Made by a program: the position numbers and the translations under genes. The notes under the pieces are model-generated. The model made no database searches and was not told the origin of the DNA. It was given only the letters and a program-made list of their open reading frames with translations. A DNA stretch of 37,861 bases from Heliomicrobium undosum. GTDB taxonomy: Bacteria > Bacillota > Desulfitobacteriia > Heliobacteriales > Heliobacteriaceae. The DNA lies in the NCBI RefSeq assembly GCF_009877425.1, contig NZ_WXEY01000026.1, positions 1-37,861 of the forward strand, read 5' to 3'. Positions 17,237 to 26,137 of the stretch are shown in pieces (within the stretch, counting starts at the first letter, position 1; each line of letters opens with the position of its first letter).

Positions 17237-18040
17237 ATGTCAGAGAGGATTAGAGTCCTGGTCAGCGGCGCCAGGGGGAAAGTGGGCCGAGAGGTAATCA
17301 AAGCGGTCCTGGGAGACAACACATTGGAACTGGTCGCCGCCGTCGATCACAACGGTGTCGGAGAGGACGCCGCCGTCTTGGCCGGTCTGCCGGCCTGCGG
17401 GGTCTTGCTGCAGGGCGATCTGGCTGCGGCGATTACGGAGACACAGCCACAGGTGATGGTGGACTTCACCAGCCCGGCATCGGTCATGGAAAACGTCCGC
17501 ATCGCCCTGATGGCTGGCGTGGCGCCCGTCGTCGGGACGACAGGCCTATCGGCAAAAGACATGGAAGAGATCGCCGAGTGGGCCGCCGCCAAAGAGATCG
17601 GATGCCTGATCGCGCCCAATTTCGCTATCGGCGCGTTGCTGATGATGCGCTTCGCCCGTGACGCGGCCCGCTTCTTCCCCAATGTGGAGATCATCGAATA
17701 CCACCACGATCAGAAGTTGGATGCGCCGTCCGGAACGGCCATTAAGACAGCAGAGTTGATCCGGGAAGAACGGCGGGCGATCCGGCAAGGGCATCCGGAG
17801 GAGGAAGAAAAAATCGCCGGTTCCCGTGGCGGCGAATTCGATGGGATGCGGATCCACAGCGTCCGCCTGCCGGGTCTGGTGGCCCACCAGGAGGTCATCT
17901 TCGGCGCTCTGGGTCAGACCTTGTCGATCCGCCACGATTCGATCAGCCGTGAATCCTTCATGCCCGGCGTTTTGGAGGCCATCCACCGGATCGGCGCCTA
18001 CAAAGGCCTGATCTACGGGCTCGACAAGATCATCTTTTAA
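17237..18040 (+). CDS. dapB: 4-hydroxy-tetrahydrodipicolinate reductase
   Basis: The 267-residue protein has an N-terminal dinucleotide-binding motif SGARGKVG (residues 10-17), VDFTSP and VVGTTGL. The active-site region is EYHHDQKLDAPSGTA, with H156, H157 and K160. It reduces the dihydrodipicolinate-level intermediate to tetrahydrodipicolinate. ATG 17237 lies just after the riboswitch terminator and follows GGGGGATGGG. The frame is open upstream through the riboswitch, but that part is RNA structure, not protein. It is the first gene of the lysine/dipicolinate block. Confidence 0.96.
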   Translation: MSERIRVLVSGARGKVGREVIKAVLGDNTLELVAAVDHNGVGEDAAVLAGLPACGVLLQGDLAAAITETQPQVMVDFTSPASVMENVRIALMAGVAPVVGTTGLSAKDMEEIAEWAAAKEIGCLIAPNFAIGALLMMRFARDAARFFPNVEIIEYHHDQKLDAPSGTAIKTAELIREERRAIRQGHPEEEEKIAGSRGGEFDGMRIHSVRLPGLVAHQEVIFGALGQTLSIRHDSISRESFMPGVLEAIHRIGAYKGLIYGLDKIIF

Positions 18041-18074
18041 GCATTACAACGCTCTTTGACAATCACATTCTGCA

Positions 18075-18103
18075 CACCTCTCAGCGGGTTGCCTCATATA
18101 TTA
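18075..18103 (+). promoter_or_regulatory. Sigma-K-like promoter ahead of dpaA
   Basis: CATATATTA (18095-18103) matches the sigma-K -10 pattern CATAnnnTA exactly. CACC (18075-18078), 16 bases upstream, fits the short -35 core with AC. It lies 44 bases before dpaA. In B. subtilis spoVF is transcribed by sigma-K in the mother cell, so motif and context agree. A nearby TTGACA at 18056-18061 has no matching -10. Confidence 0.6.
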
Positions 18104-18146
18104 AAAAGAGTTTCACTGTTTATGGTGGAGGAGGTTTTGAACACCC

Positions 18147-19040
18147 ATGACGACCCTTCAAGGAATCCCTTTGGCGGTGATAGGAGGGGACGCGCGGGAT
18201 CAGATCCTCGTACGCCGCTTGGCTGAGCGGGGCGCGACGGTCGATGTGATCGGTTTGCCTATGGAGGAAACGGAACGGGTGCGGATCGTGGAAGACATCC
18301 CGAAGGCCCTGGCGGGAAAAGCGGCGCTCCTTCTGCCCATGCCGGGCGTTGACCTTGAAGGACGCGTCTACGCGCCGCTCCATCATCAACCCCTTCGCCT
18401 GGAGGCGGCTCACATGGCCTTGCTGGCGCCCGGCGTCCCCCTCTTCGTCGGGGTGGCCCGGCCCATCCTGCGCCAGATGGCCCAGTCCTGCGGCCTCTCC
18501 CTGATTGAAGTGGCTGAACTGGACGAGGTGGCGATCCTGAACTCGGTGCCCTCCGCAGAGGGCGCCCTGCAGATCGCCATGGAGAAACTGCCGATCACGA
18601 TCCACGGCAGCTGCAGCATGGTGCTCGGCTTCGGCCGGTTGGGCCTCACCCTGACCCGTCTCTTACAGGCTATGGGATCACGGGTGACCGTCGTTACCCG
18701 CGATGGAGGACACCGGGCCAGAGCATGGGAGATGGGCGCCGCCGCCGAGCCTTTATCGGCGCTGGCCAACCTCCTGGCGAAGACAGATATCGTCTTCAAC
18801 ACCGTCCCGGCCTCTGTGCTGGGCGAAAGGGAACTGGCAGCCACGAACCGTGAAGCCCTGATCGTCGACCTGGCCAGCGCGCCGGGAGGGACTGATTTCG
18901 AAGCGGCCCGCCGCTTGGGAATCGAAGCGCTGCTCGCCCCCGGCTTGCCGGGGAAGGTGGCGCCGAAGACGGCCGGAGAGATCCTGGCCCGCGTCTATCC
19001 CGACCTGATCGCGCGGCATGTCCCTCGCAGAGACGGGTAA
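18147..19040 (+). CDS. dpaA: Dipicolinate synthase subunit A
   Basis: The 297-residue protein begins PLAVIGGDARDQILVRRLAERG, typical of SpoVFA. It has a second Rossmann segment VLGFGRLGLTLTRLLQAMG (near residues 157-175) and FNTVPASVL. With subunit B it oxidises dihydrodipicolinate to dipicolinic acid in the mother cell; the product is loaded into the spore core with calcium. The ATG follows GGAGGAGG at a rather long 13-base spacing, and no in-frame alternative exists. dpaB follows after 21 bases. Confidence 0.95.
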   Translation: MTTLQGIPLAVIGGDARDQILVRRLAERGATVDVIGLPMEETERVRIVEDIPKALAGKAALLLPMPGVDLEGRVYAPLHHQPLRLEAAHMALLAPGVPLFVGVARPILRQMAQSCGLSLIEVAELDEVAILNSVPSAEGALQIAMEKLPITIHGSCSMVLGFGRLGLTLTRLLQAMGSRVTVVTRDGGHRARAWEMGAAAEPLSALANLLAKTDIVFNTVPASVLGERELAATNREALIVDLASAPGGTDFEAARRLGIEALLAPGLPGKVAPKTAGEILARVYPDLIARHVPRRDG

Positions 19041-19061
19041 CACCCCCGGGAGGTGTGCAGG

Positions 19062-19652
19062 ATGCCTTTGCAAGGAGTTCGCATCGGTTTTGCCATCACC
19101 GGATCCCATTGCACCATCGCCGATGTGCTTCCCGTTGTAACCCGGCTGGTGGCTGAAGGGGCCGTTGTGACGCCGATTTTTTCCGAAACAGTGACACAGA
19201 CGGACACCCGCTTTGGGCCATCATCCAAATGGAAGGAAGAGATGGAGCGCATCACAGGACAGAAGGTGCGCGGCACCATCGTCGAAGCGGAGCCGATCGG
19301 ACCGCAAAAGTTGCTGGACATCATCGTCATCGCGCCATGCACCGGCAACACCCTGGCCAAACTGGCCAATGGGATTACCGATACGGTCGTGCTCATGGCG
19401 GCCAAGGCGCAGTTGCGCAACCTATGTCCCGTGCTGTTGGCCATATCGACCAATGACGGCCTCAGCAACAACCTAAAAAACATCGGCATGCTGATGAATA
19501 TGAAAAACGTGTACATGGTGCCTTTCGGCCAGGATAACCCCATGACGAAAGCCAACTCGCTCGTCGCCCGGATGGAACTGATTCCGGAAGCGATTGAGGC
19601 GGCGTTGCAACAGCGGCAGATTCAGCCGGTGTTGCTCGCCAACCCGTCATAA
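19062..19652 (+). CDS. dpaB: Dipicolinate synthase subunit B
   Basis: This 196-residue flavoprotein-fold protein has GVRIGFAITGSHCTI at the N-terminus, IVIAPCTGNTLAKLANGITD near the middle and ISTNDGLSNNLKNIG, all typical of SpoVFB and the related flavin-dependent decarboxylase fold. It forms dipicolinate synthase with DpaA. I chose ATG 19062, six bases after GGGAGGTG; a GTG at 19053 in frame would overlap the ribosome binding site. asd follows after 38 bases. Confidence 0.95.
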   Translation: MPLQGVRIGFAITGSHCTIADVLPVVTRLVAEGAVVTPIFSETVTQTDTRFGPSSKWKEEMERITGQKVRGTIVEAEPIGPQKLLDIIVIAPCTGNTLAKLANGITDTVVLMAAKAQLRNLCPVLLAISTNDGLSNNLKNIGMLMNMKNVYMVPFGQDNPMTKANSLVARMELIPEAIEAALQQRQIQPVLLANPS

Positions 19653-19690
19653 ATTATCGCCGCAGGCGCCGGTCAAGGAGGAGCTAACAG

Positions 19691-20701
19691 ATGAAAAAAT
19701 ACAATGTGGCCATTGTCGGAGCGACTGGCGCCGTCGGCCAGGAACTGTTGAAGGTGCTGGCCGAACGGAACTTCCCTGTCGGCGAGCTCCGGCTCCTGGC
19801 CAGCGCCCGCTCGGCCGGGAAAGTCATCTCCTACCAAGGTCAAGAGTATACCATCGGCCTCACCGACGAAAAGGCCTTTGCGGGCATTGACATCGCTCTC
19901 TTTGCCGGCGGGTCGGCTTCGACTGAATTCGCCCAGGCGGCTGTCGAAGCCGGCGCTGTCGTCATCGACAATTCCTCGGCCTTCCGCATGAATCCCGAGG
20001 TGCCCCTCGTCGTTCCCGAGGTGAACCCGGAGGATGTGGACTGGCACAAGGGGATCATCGCCAACCCCAACTGCTCCACCATCATCATGGCTGTCGCCCT
20101 GAAGCCCCTCCATGACGCCGCCGGCATCGAGCGGGTCGTCGTCTCCACCTACCAGGCCGTGTCAGGCGCCGGCAAAGAAGGCATCACCGAACTGACCGAA
20201 CAGACCGGCCAGGTCCTGCGCGGCGAACCGGCGGAACCGAGTGTCTTCGCCCATCCCATCGCCTTTAACCTGATCCCCCATATCGATGTCTTCCAGGATG
20301 GGGATTACACCAAGGAAGAATGGAAGATGATCAAGGAAACCCGGAAAATCATGCACGAAGCGGATATGCGGATCACCGCCACCACCGTCCGGGTTCCCGT
20401 CTACCGGAGTCATTCCGAATCGATCAACATCGAATTTAAGCGGAAAATCACTGCCGCTGAAGCGAAGGAAGTCCTCGCCAACGCACCAGGTGTCATCGTG
20501 ATCGACGATGTGCAGAACAAACAGTACCCGATGCCTCTTTACACCTCCGACAAGGATGAGGTCTTTGTGGGCCGGATCCGGGAGGACCTTTCCATCGATA
20601 AGGGCCTCAACCTCTGGGTGGTGGCCGATCAGATCCGGAAAGGCGCGGCGACCAACGCCGTTCAGATCGCTGAAACACTGATTCAACGAAATCGGATCTA
20701 A
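19691..20701 (+). CDS. asd: Aspartate-semialdehyde dehydrogenase
   Basis: The 336-residue protein has the NADP-binding motif VGATGAVGQELL (residues 9-20) and IDNSSAFRM. The catalytic cysteine lies in NPNCSTI (C128), and QAVSGAG follows. It reduces aspartyl phosphate to aspartate semialdehyde, the shared precursor of lysine, dipicolinate, threonine and methionine. The ATG follows AAGGAGGAG at good spacing. It sits between dpaB and dapG as in B. subtilis. Confidence 0.97.
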   Translation: MKKYNVAIVGATGAVGQELLKVLAERNFPVGELRLLASARSAGKVISYQGQEYTIGLTDEKAFAGIDIALFAGGSASTEFAQAAVEAGAVVIDNSSAFRMNPEVPLVVPEVNPEDVDWHKGIIANPNCSTIIMAVALKPLHDAAGIERVVVSTYQAVSGAGKEGITELTEQTGQVLRGEPAEPSVFAHPIAFNLIPHIDVFQDGDYTKEEWKMIKETRKIMHEADMRITATTVRVPVYRSHSESINIEFKRKITAAEAKEVLANAPGVIVIDDVQNKQYPMPLYTSDKDEVFVGRIREDLSIDKGLNLWVVADQIRKGAATNAVQIAETLIQRNRI

Positions 20702-20737
20702 CCCTTCCCCAGCGGCGGCAACCGGGAGTGAGACTCG

Positions 20738-21952
20738 TTGAGGATTGCCGTCCTAAAATTCGGGGGAACCTCTGTCGCCAACGAAACAAAGCGAAATCAT
20801 GCGGTGCAACGAATCCGGGAAGCGCTGGAGGAAGGCCGCCGGGTGGTTGTCGTCGTATCGGCCATGGGCCGCAAGCCGGAACCGTACGCCACAGACACGC
20901 TGCTCTCGCTGGTGCAGGAGGTCGACCCTGAACTTCCGCCGCGCGAGAAGGATCTACTGATGGCCTGCGGGGAGATCATCTCGTCTGTGGTCATGACCGC
21001 CAGCCTGCGCAGGGCAGGGATAGAGGCGACCAGTCTCACCGGTTGGCAGGCCGGCATCGTTACGACAGAGCAATTCGGCGAAGCGCGCATCCAGCGGGTC
21101 GAGGTCGGGCGCATCCGCCAGGAACTGGAACAGGACCGGGTGGCTGTTATCGCCGGCTTTCAAGGGGCAAGCGAGAATGGTGAGATCGCCACCCTCGGCC
21201 GCGGGGGCAGCGATACGACGGCAGTGGCCGTCGGGGCGGCCCTGGGGGCCGAGGTGGTTGACATCTTTACGGACGTGAAGGGCGTCTATACGGTTGACCC
21301 CCGGCTGGTGAGCGACGCGCGCATCCTCACCTACGTCTCCTACCAGGAAGTCTGCCAACTGGCTCAGGAAGGGGCGAAAGTCATTCACCCCCGCGCCGTC
21401 GAGATCGCCATGAAGAACCACCAGTCTGTCCGCGTCCGCAGCACCGAACTTCCCGACAAGGGAACCCTCATCTGCGCCCCCCATCACGCAGGCGACGATT
21501 ATTGTTGCGACCGCCTGATCACAGGCATCGCCCATATGGCCCCGATCACGCAGATCAAGGTGAATACGTCCCAGTGGCCCGATCCGGCCTTGACGGGGCA
21601 GACGGTCTTTCAAGCCCTGGCAGAAGCAGAAATCAGCGTCGATTTCATCAATGTCCACCCAGCAGCGGTCATCTTCACCGTCCCTGACGAGATCACGGCC
21701 AAAGCGACACGGGTGCTGGAAGAACTGGGGCTTTGCCCTGAAGTCCGCCAGGGTTGCGCCAAGGTGGCCGTCGTCGGCATCAATATGACCGGCGTCCCCG
21801 GCGTGATGGCCCAGATCGTCGTCGCTCTCAACCGGGAAAAGGTGCCGATCCTTCAGTCGGCCGATTCCTACACCACCATCTGGTGCCTCATCCCCATCAA
21901 GGATTTAACAGTGGCCTTGAACGCCCTGCACCGGCAGTTTTGCCTGACATAA
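20738..21952 (+). CDS. dapG: Aspartate kinase (DapG-like)
   Basis: The 404-residue protein opens with the kinase motif [11 protein letters not shown] and carries [20 protein letters not shown] and [13 protein letters not shown]. Two C-terminal ACT domains follow (from about residue 265), implying feedback control by an amino acid. It phosphorylates aspartate at the start of the pathway. The TTG start follows GGGAGTGAG. Synteny (asd-kinase-dapA) matches the diaminopimelate-sensitive DapG of B. subtilis, but the effector cannot be read from sequence. Confidence 0.93.
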   Translation: MRIAVLKFGGTSVANETKRNHAVQRIREALEEGRRVVVVVSAMGRKPEPYATDTLLSLVQEVDPELPPREKDLLMACGEIISSVVMTASLRRAGIEATSLTGWQAGIVTTEQFGEARIQRVEVGRIRQELEQDRVAVIAGFQGASENGEIATLGRGGSDTTAVAVGAALGAEVVDIFTDVKGVYTVDPRLVSDARILTYVSYQEVCQLAQEGAKVIHPRAVEIAMKNHQSVRVRSTELPDKGTLICAPHHAGDDYCCDRLITGIAHMAPITQIKVNTSQWPDPALTGQTVFQALAEAEISVDFINVHPAAVIFTVPDEITAKATRVLEELGLCPEVRQGCAKVAVVGINMTGVPGVMAQIVVALNREKVPILQSADSYTTIWCLIPIKDLTVALNALHRQFCLT

Positions 21953-22052
21953 AGAAGCCAGCCCTTTCGAACCGGCTCTTGCCTATCTGAAAGAAACTGC
22001 CTTTCCGAAGGCGCAGCCGACCCCAAACCGGAGAAAAGGAGAGAACGATAGA

Positions 22053-22955
22053 ATGGAATTTGGCAGACTGATTACAGCCATGGTGACACCATTCAATGAC
22101 CGCCTGGAGGTCGACTACGCCCGGGCGGCGGAGTTGGCCAATTATCTGGTGAATACGGGGTCGGACGGCATCGTGGTGGCCGGCACGACCGGCGAGTCGC
22201 CGACCTTGACGAAGGACGAGAAGATCCGCCTCTTTTCCACCGTTGTGGACGCCGTGGGCAATCGCGCCAGCGTCATCGCCGGCACCGGCTCCTACGATAC
22301 GGAGGCGACCATCGAACTGAGCCGCAAGGCCAAGGAAGCCGGCGTCGACGGCCTGCTGCTCGTTGGCCCTTACTACAACAAGCCGCCCCAAGAAGGCTAC
22401 TACCGGCATTTTGCCGCCGTCGCCAAGGCGGTGCCCCTGCCGATCATGCTCTACAACATCCCCGGCCGGACCGGCTCGAACATCCTCCCGGCCACAGTGG
22501 AGCGGCTGATGGCCTTTGACAACATCGTCGCCATCAAGGAAGCGGCCGGCAGCATGGATCAGGTGTCCGAAGTGGTCCGCCTGGCCCGGCGCGACTTCAA
22601 GGTCTATTCCGGCGACGATTCACTGACCCTGCCCATCCTCTCTGTCGGCGGCCACGGCATCGTCAGCGTCGCCGGCCACCTCGTGGGCAAGGAGATCCAG
22701 AAGATGATCGCCGCCTGCATCAACGGCAACATCCCGGAAGCCGCCCGGATCCACCAGGAACTGTATCCGCTCTTCAAGGGCCTCTTCATCACCTCCAACC
22801 CGATCTGCGTCAAGGCGGCCCTCAACCTGCTCGGCCGTCCTGTCGGCGGTGTACGGCTGCCGCTGGTGGAGGCCAACGACCAGGAAGTGGCGGCCATGCG
22901 GCAATTGATCGATACCTATGGACTGGACGCCTCCTGTGAAGAGACTGTGGCGTAA
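22053..22955 (+). CDS. dapA: 4-hydroxy-tetrahydrodipicolinate synthase
   Basis: This 300-residue TIM-barrel aldolase has the substrate motif GTTGESP (from residue 44), [14 protein letters not shown] (Y134) and the Schiff-base lysine in AIKEAAGS (K162). It condenses pyruvate with aspartate semialdehyde, the first committed step to lysine and dipicolinate. The ATG follows AAAAGGAGAG. It is the last gene of the block; a strong terminator follows 86 bases downstream. Confidence 0.97.
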   Translation: MEFGRLITAMVTPFNDRLEVDYARAAELANYLVNTGSDGIVVAGTTGESPTLTKDEKIRLFSTVVDAVGNRASVIAGTGSYDTEATIELSRKAKEAGVDGLLLVGPYYNKPPQEGYYRHFAAVAKAVPLPIMLYNIPGRTGSNILPATVERLMAFDNIVAIKEAAGSMDQVSEVVRLARRDFKVYSGDDSLTLPILSVGGHGIVSVAGHLVGKEIQKMIAACINGNIPEAARIHQELYPLFKGLFITSNPICVKAALNLLGRPVGGVRLPLVEANDQEVAAMRQLIDTYGLDASCEETVA

Positions 22956-23040
22956 GCCTGTTTGAGATGTCTCGGTGATTCGGTGAGGCGCCGGCGATTG
23001 CGGATACTCATGGTGATCTACCTGATTTTTTCGGTTTTTT

Positions 23041-23069
23041 GCTCTCCCTTCGGGAGGGCTTATTTTTTT
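23041..23069 (+). terminator. Terminator after dapA
   Basis: An 8-bp stem (GCTCTCCC with GGGAGGGC, one T-G pair) with a tight TTC loop is followed by TTATTTTTTT. It separates the dap block from the rnj transcript. Confidence 0.9.
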
Positions 23070-23117
23070 GCCTTTGACGTAGAATGACGAACCGGGAAGG
23101 GCGCCCTCAGGGAAAAC

Positions 23118-23146
23118 TTGTATCCCTGGCGCAATGCTTGTATAAT
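23118..23146 (+). promoter_or_regulatory. Promoter of rnj
   Basis: TTGTAT (23118-23123) and a perfect TATAAT (23141-23146) are 17 bases apart. The predicted start near 23153 gives a leader of about 175 bases before rnj. Confidence 0.75.
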
Positions 23147-23156
23147 AATAAAGCAT

Positions 23157-23268
23157 GGGTTGTACGGTTTGGTTTTTGAGGTTTGCGGTGGCGGCGGGGC
23201 CGGATAAAAAAGCAAGCCTCGACTCAAAAATCCGAACAAAACCCTTCCAAATGAGGGAGGGCCTTTTT
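23157..23268 (+). promoter_or_regulatory. Structured rnj leader with terminator and competing long hairpin (or a small RNA)
   Basis: A terminator-like hairpin pairs CCCTTCC (23242-23248) with GGGAGGG (23255-23261), followed by CCTTTTTG. Upstream, a long stem pairs 23178-23186 with 23212-23220 (nine contiguous pairs), 23173-23177 with 23226-23230, and GGGTT (23157-23161) with AACCC (23240-23244). The last arm shares C23242-C23244 with the terminator, so the two folds compete. This is the layout of a transcription attenuator for rnj. Alternatively 23153-23268 may be a short terminated RNA. No known riboswitch class is recognised. Confidence 0.6.
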
Positions 23269-23329
23269 GTTGTGTCAAGAGTTATATATCGGAACGAGGA
23301 TTTGTGATGAGAAGAAGAGGAGGAATGCT

Positions 23330-24991
23330 ATGGGCGCGGGGGAAAAAGTAAGCATCATCCCCTTAGGCGGTTTAGGCGAGATCGGCAAAAATATGACCAT
23401 CATCAAAGTGAATCAGGAACTGCTGATCATCGACTGCGGGATCATGTTTCCCGAAGATGAGATGCTCGGCATCGACGTGGTCATCCCCGACATCACCTAC
23501 CTGATCGAGAACCGCGATGCCATCCGCGGCATCATCTTGACCCACGGCCACGAGGACCATATCGGCGCGTTGCCCTATATGCTCAAAGAACTGAAAGTGC
23601 CTGTCTACGGCACTCGACTCACGCTGGCCCTGGCAGAAACCTATCTGAAAGAACAGAACATGCAGGCGGCAACCGTCTTTCATACGGTCAAACCGAGGGA
23701 AATCATCCGCATCGGCGCTTTTCGCGTCGAATTCATTCGTGTCTGCCACAGCATCCCCGATGCGGTCGCCGTGGCGATCCACACCCCCGCCGGCGTCATC
23801 CTCCATACGGGCGACTTCAAGTTTGACCAGACCCCTGTCGACGACGAGGCCACCGACTATTACCGCCTGGCCCAACTGGGCGAGTCGGGCGTGCTCGCCT
23901 TGCTCTCCGACTCCACCAATGCGGAAAAAACGGGGTTCACCCCTTCGGAAAAAGCCGCCTACGGCAAGTTGGAAGAGGTCTTTCGCTTGTCCAAGGGCCG
24001 GATCATCGTCACCACCTTCGCTTCGTCCCTCTACCGGATCCAGCAGGCCTTTCAAGTGGCGGCCCGCTACCGCCGCAAGGTCGTCGTCGTCGGCAAATCG
24101 ATGCAAGAGGTGGTCCAGGTGGCCCGCGCCAACGGCTACCTGGAAATCCCGCCAGGCACTCTTTGCGATGAAGACAACTGGAGCGCCATCCCCCATGACA
24201 AATTGGTCCTGCTGACGACCGGCCACCTGGGTGAACCCATGTCCGGCTTGATGCGAGGCCCCTGGACCGATGCGCGGTTGAGCAACTACCAGCCGGGCGA
24301 CACGGTGATCATCTCGGCCAGCCCTGTGGCGGGCAGTGAAAAATCGGTCCACCGGACCATCGACGGACTCTGCAAGCTCGGCGCCGATGTCTACCATGAG
24401 GCGTCGGGCGGCCACATCTCCGGCCATGCCAGCCAGGAAGAACTGAAGATGATGATCAACCTGATCCGGCCGAAGTACTTCGTCCCCATTCAGGGCGAGT
24501 ACCGCATGCTGATCCGCCATGCGAGAGTGGCCCGCGATGTGGGCGTGTCCTCGGACAACATCTTTGTGCTGGAAAACGGTCAGGTCCTCGAACTGACGCC
24601 GAAAAAAGGCAGCCTGGCCACTCGGGTGGCCGCCGGCCGGGTGCTCGTCGACGGTCTCGGCGTGGGCGATGTGGGCAACATCGTGCTCCGTGATCGCCGC
24701 CAGTTGTCCCAGGACGGCATCCTGATCGTCGTCATCACCATCAGCAAGGAATCGGGACAGGTCGTCGCCGGACCGGACATGGTCTCCCGCGGCTTCGTCT
24801 ATGTGCGAGAAGCGGAAGAACTGATGGAAGAGGCCAAGATCAAGGTGCGCCAGGCCTTGGAAAAGTCAGGCGAGCGCCGCGTCACCGAGTGGGCCGCCAT
24901 CAAGACGAATGTCCACGACGTATTGTCCAAGTTTTTATATGAAAAAACCCGCCGTCGCCCCATGATCCTGCCGATCATCATGGAAGTGTGA
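23330..24991 (+). CDS. rnj: Ribonuclease J
   Basis: The 553-residue metallo-beta-lactamase/beta-CASP protein has the zinc motif HGHEDHIGALPY (H72, H74, D76, H77), HTGDFKFD, SDSTNAEK and the beta-CASP region, then a C-terminal domain. RNase J has endonuclease and 5'-3' exonuclease activity in mRNA turnover and rRNA maturation. ATG 23330 follows AAGAGGAGGAAT. The place after dapA and before tepA matches B. subtilis rnjB; only synteny suggests which paralogue this is. The frame is open upstream to 23267 through the leader, which is not protein-like. Confidence 0.95.
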   Translation: MGAGEKVSIIPLGGLGEIGKNMTIIKVNQELLIIDCGIMFPEDEMLGIDVVIPDITYLIENRDAIRGIILTHGHEDHIGALPYMLKELKVPVYGTRLTLALAETYLKEQNMQAATVFHTVKPREIIRIGAFRVEFIRVCHSIPDAVAVAIHTPAGVILHTGDFKFDQTPVDDEATDYYRLAQLGESGVLALLSDSTNAEKTGFTPSEKAAYGKLEEVFRLSKGRIIVTTFASSLYRIQQAFQVAARYRRKVVVVGKSMQEVVQVARANGYLEIPPGTLCDEDNWSAIPHDKLVLLTTGHLGEPMSGLMRGPWTDARLSNYQPGDTVIISASPVAGSEKSVHRTIDGLCKLGADVYHEASGGHISGHASQEELKMMINLIRPKYFVPIQGEYRMLIRHARVARDVGVSSDNIFVLENGQVLELTPKKGSLATRVAAGRVLVDGLGVGDVGNIVLRDRRQLSQDGILIVVITISKESGQVVAGPDMVSRGFVYVREAEELMEEAKIKVRQALEKSGERRVTEWAAIKTNVHDVLSKFLYEKTRRRPMILPIIMEV

Positions 24992-25078
24992 CCTCCCGTT
25001 GGCGAATGGTTCCCTCTTCTCTGGTGCAAAATAGGGAAATGAGGGAATTCAACGCCAAAAGGAGGACATTGTGGGCCT

Positions 25079-25846
25079 ATGGTAGAACAGTTTGAAGAGA
25101 CACCGGATGTAGAACCCAAAACGGCGAAGCCCGGCCCGGCCGAGGGGGCGCCGCTGAAACCGGAGGAGTCGCGGGGACGCCGCATCGACGCCTTGAAAGA
25201 ACTGGGCGAGACGGAAGTCCCGGGCGCCAAAAGCAACATCCACTGCCTGACCATCGTCGGACAGGTGGAAGGACACATGATCCTGCCGCCCCAGAACAAG
25301 ACGACCAAATACGAGCACATCCTGCCCCAACTGGTCGCCCTGGAGCAGAGCAAGGACATCGAGGGCGTGTTGCTGATCCTGAACACCGTCGGCGGCGACG
25401 TAGAGGCCGGCCTGGCCATCGCCGAGATGGTCGCCAGCCTGTCGAAGCCCTCCGTCTCCATCGTCTTGGGCGGCGGCCATTCCATCGGTGTGCCCATCGC
25501 CGTATCAGCCGATTACTCCATGATCGCCTCGACGGCCACCATGACCATCCACCCGATCCGCCTGACAGGCCTTGTCATCGGCGTCCCGGCCACCTTTGAA
25601 TACCTGGAAAAGATGCAGGACCGCGTCGTCGCCTTTGTGACGCGCAACTCCCGCGTCACACCGGAGAAATTCAAGGAACTGATGTTCAAAACAGGTGAAC
25701 TGACCCGGGATATCGGAACGGTCGTCGTCGGCAAGGAAGCTGTCGAATACGGCCTCATCGACGCCGTCGGCGGAATCAGCGAAGCGGTGAAAAAACTGAA
25801 TGAGTTGATCGAGGAGCGCCGGAACAACAAGGGGTTGTTGCAATGA
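25079..25846 (+). CDS. tepA: TepA/ClpP-like serine peptidase
   Basis: The 255-residue protein has a ClpP-like fold after a charged N-terminal ~50 residues. The motif [20 protein letters not shown] is followed by the nucleophile in GGGHSIGVP (S135) and the histidine in MTIHPIRL (H158). TepA is a ClpP relative, called a translocation-enhancing protein in B. subtilis. Its substrates are not clear. The ATG lies 13 bases after AGGAGG, slightly long. It overlaps ylzJ by four bases. Confidence 0.92.
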   Translation: MVEQFEETPDVEPKTAKPGPAEGAPLKPEESRGRRIDALKELGETEVPGAKSNIHCLTIVGQVEGHMILPPQNKTTKYEHILPQLVALEQSKDIEGVLLILNTVGGDVEAGLAIAEMVASLSKPSVSIVLGGGHSIGVPIAVSADYSMIASTATMTIHPIRLTGLVIGVPATFEYLEKMQDRVVAFVTRNSRVTPEKFKELMFKTGELTRDIGTVVVGKEAVEYGLIDAVGGISEAVKKLNELIEERRNNKGLLQ

Positions 25847-26055
25847 TCCTCTACACGCCGGTTCCGATGGAAACCATCTTTCAGGGGACAACGCCCGATG
25901 TGCCGACCATGTCAATCGTCTCCTTCAAGGGCAGGACTGTGATGGCCTACAACCGGGGGGACGGGCGCTACGAATTGACACGCCTGTTGACCACGGAGCC
26001 AAAGGACTACCTCGATCCCGAACTGCAACCGGGAAGGGAGATCTTTCCCGATTAA
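25843..26055 (+). CDS. ylzJ: YlzJ-like protein
   Basis: This 70-residue protein begins [15 protein letters not shown], the characteristic start of the YlzJ family found between tepA and spoIIIE/ftsK in Bacillota. No function is known for the family. The start overlaps the tepA stop (ATGA), so translation is coupled. A terminator follows nine bases after the stop. Confidence 0.88.
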   Translation: MILYTPVPMETIFQGTTPDVPTMSIVSFKGRTVMAYNRGDGRYELTRLLTTEPKDYLDPELQPGREIFPD

Positions 26056-26063
26056 GCTCCCTA

Positions 26064-26094
26064 AAAGCCACCCCACTGGGATGGCTTTCCTTTT
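26064..26094 (+). terminator. Terminator after ylzJ
   Basis: AAAGCCACCCC pairs with GGGATGGCTTT with one internal mismatch and an ACT loop, followed by CCTTTTG. It implies that ftsK has its own promoter or depends on readthrough; I could not find a convincing promoter in the 43 bases that follow. Confidence 0.75.
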
Positions 26095-26137
26095 GCGTCT
26101 GCCGGTGACAACACGACTTACATGCAGGGTGATCATA

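Noticed and set aside
18056-18084. Sigma-A promoter from TTGACA before dpaA
   Set aside because: No -10-like hexamer occurs at 16-18 bases; the sigma-K-type match is better and fits the gene.
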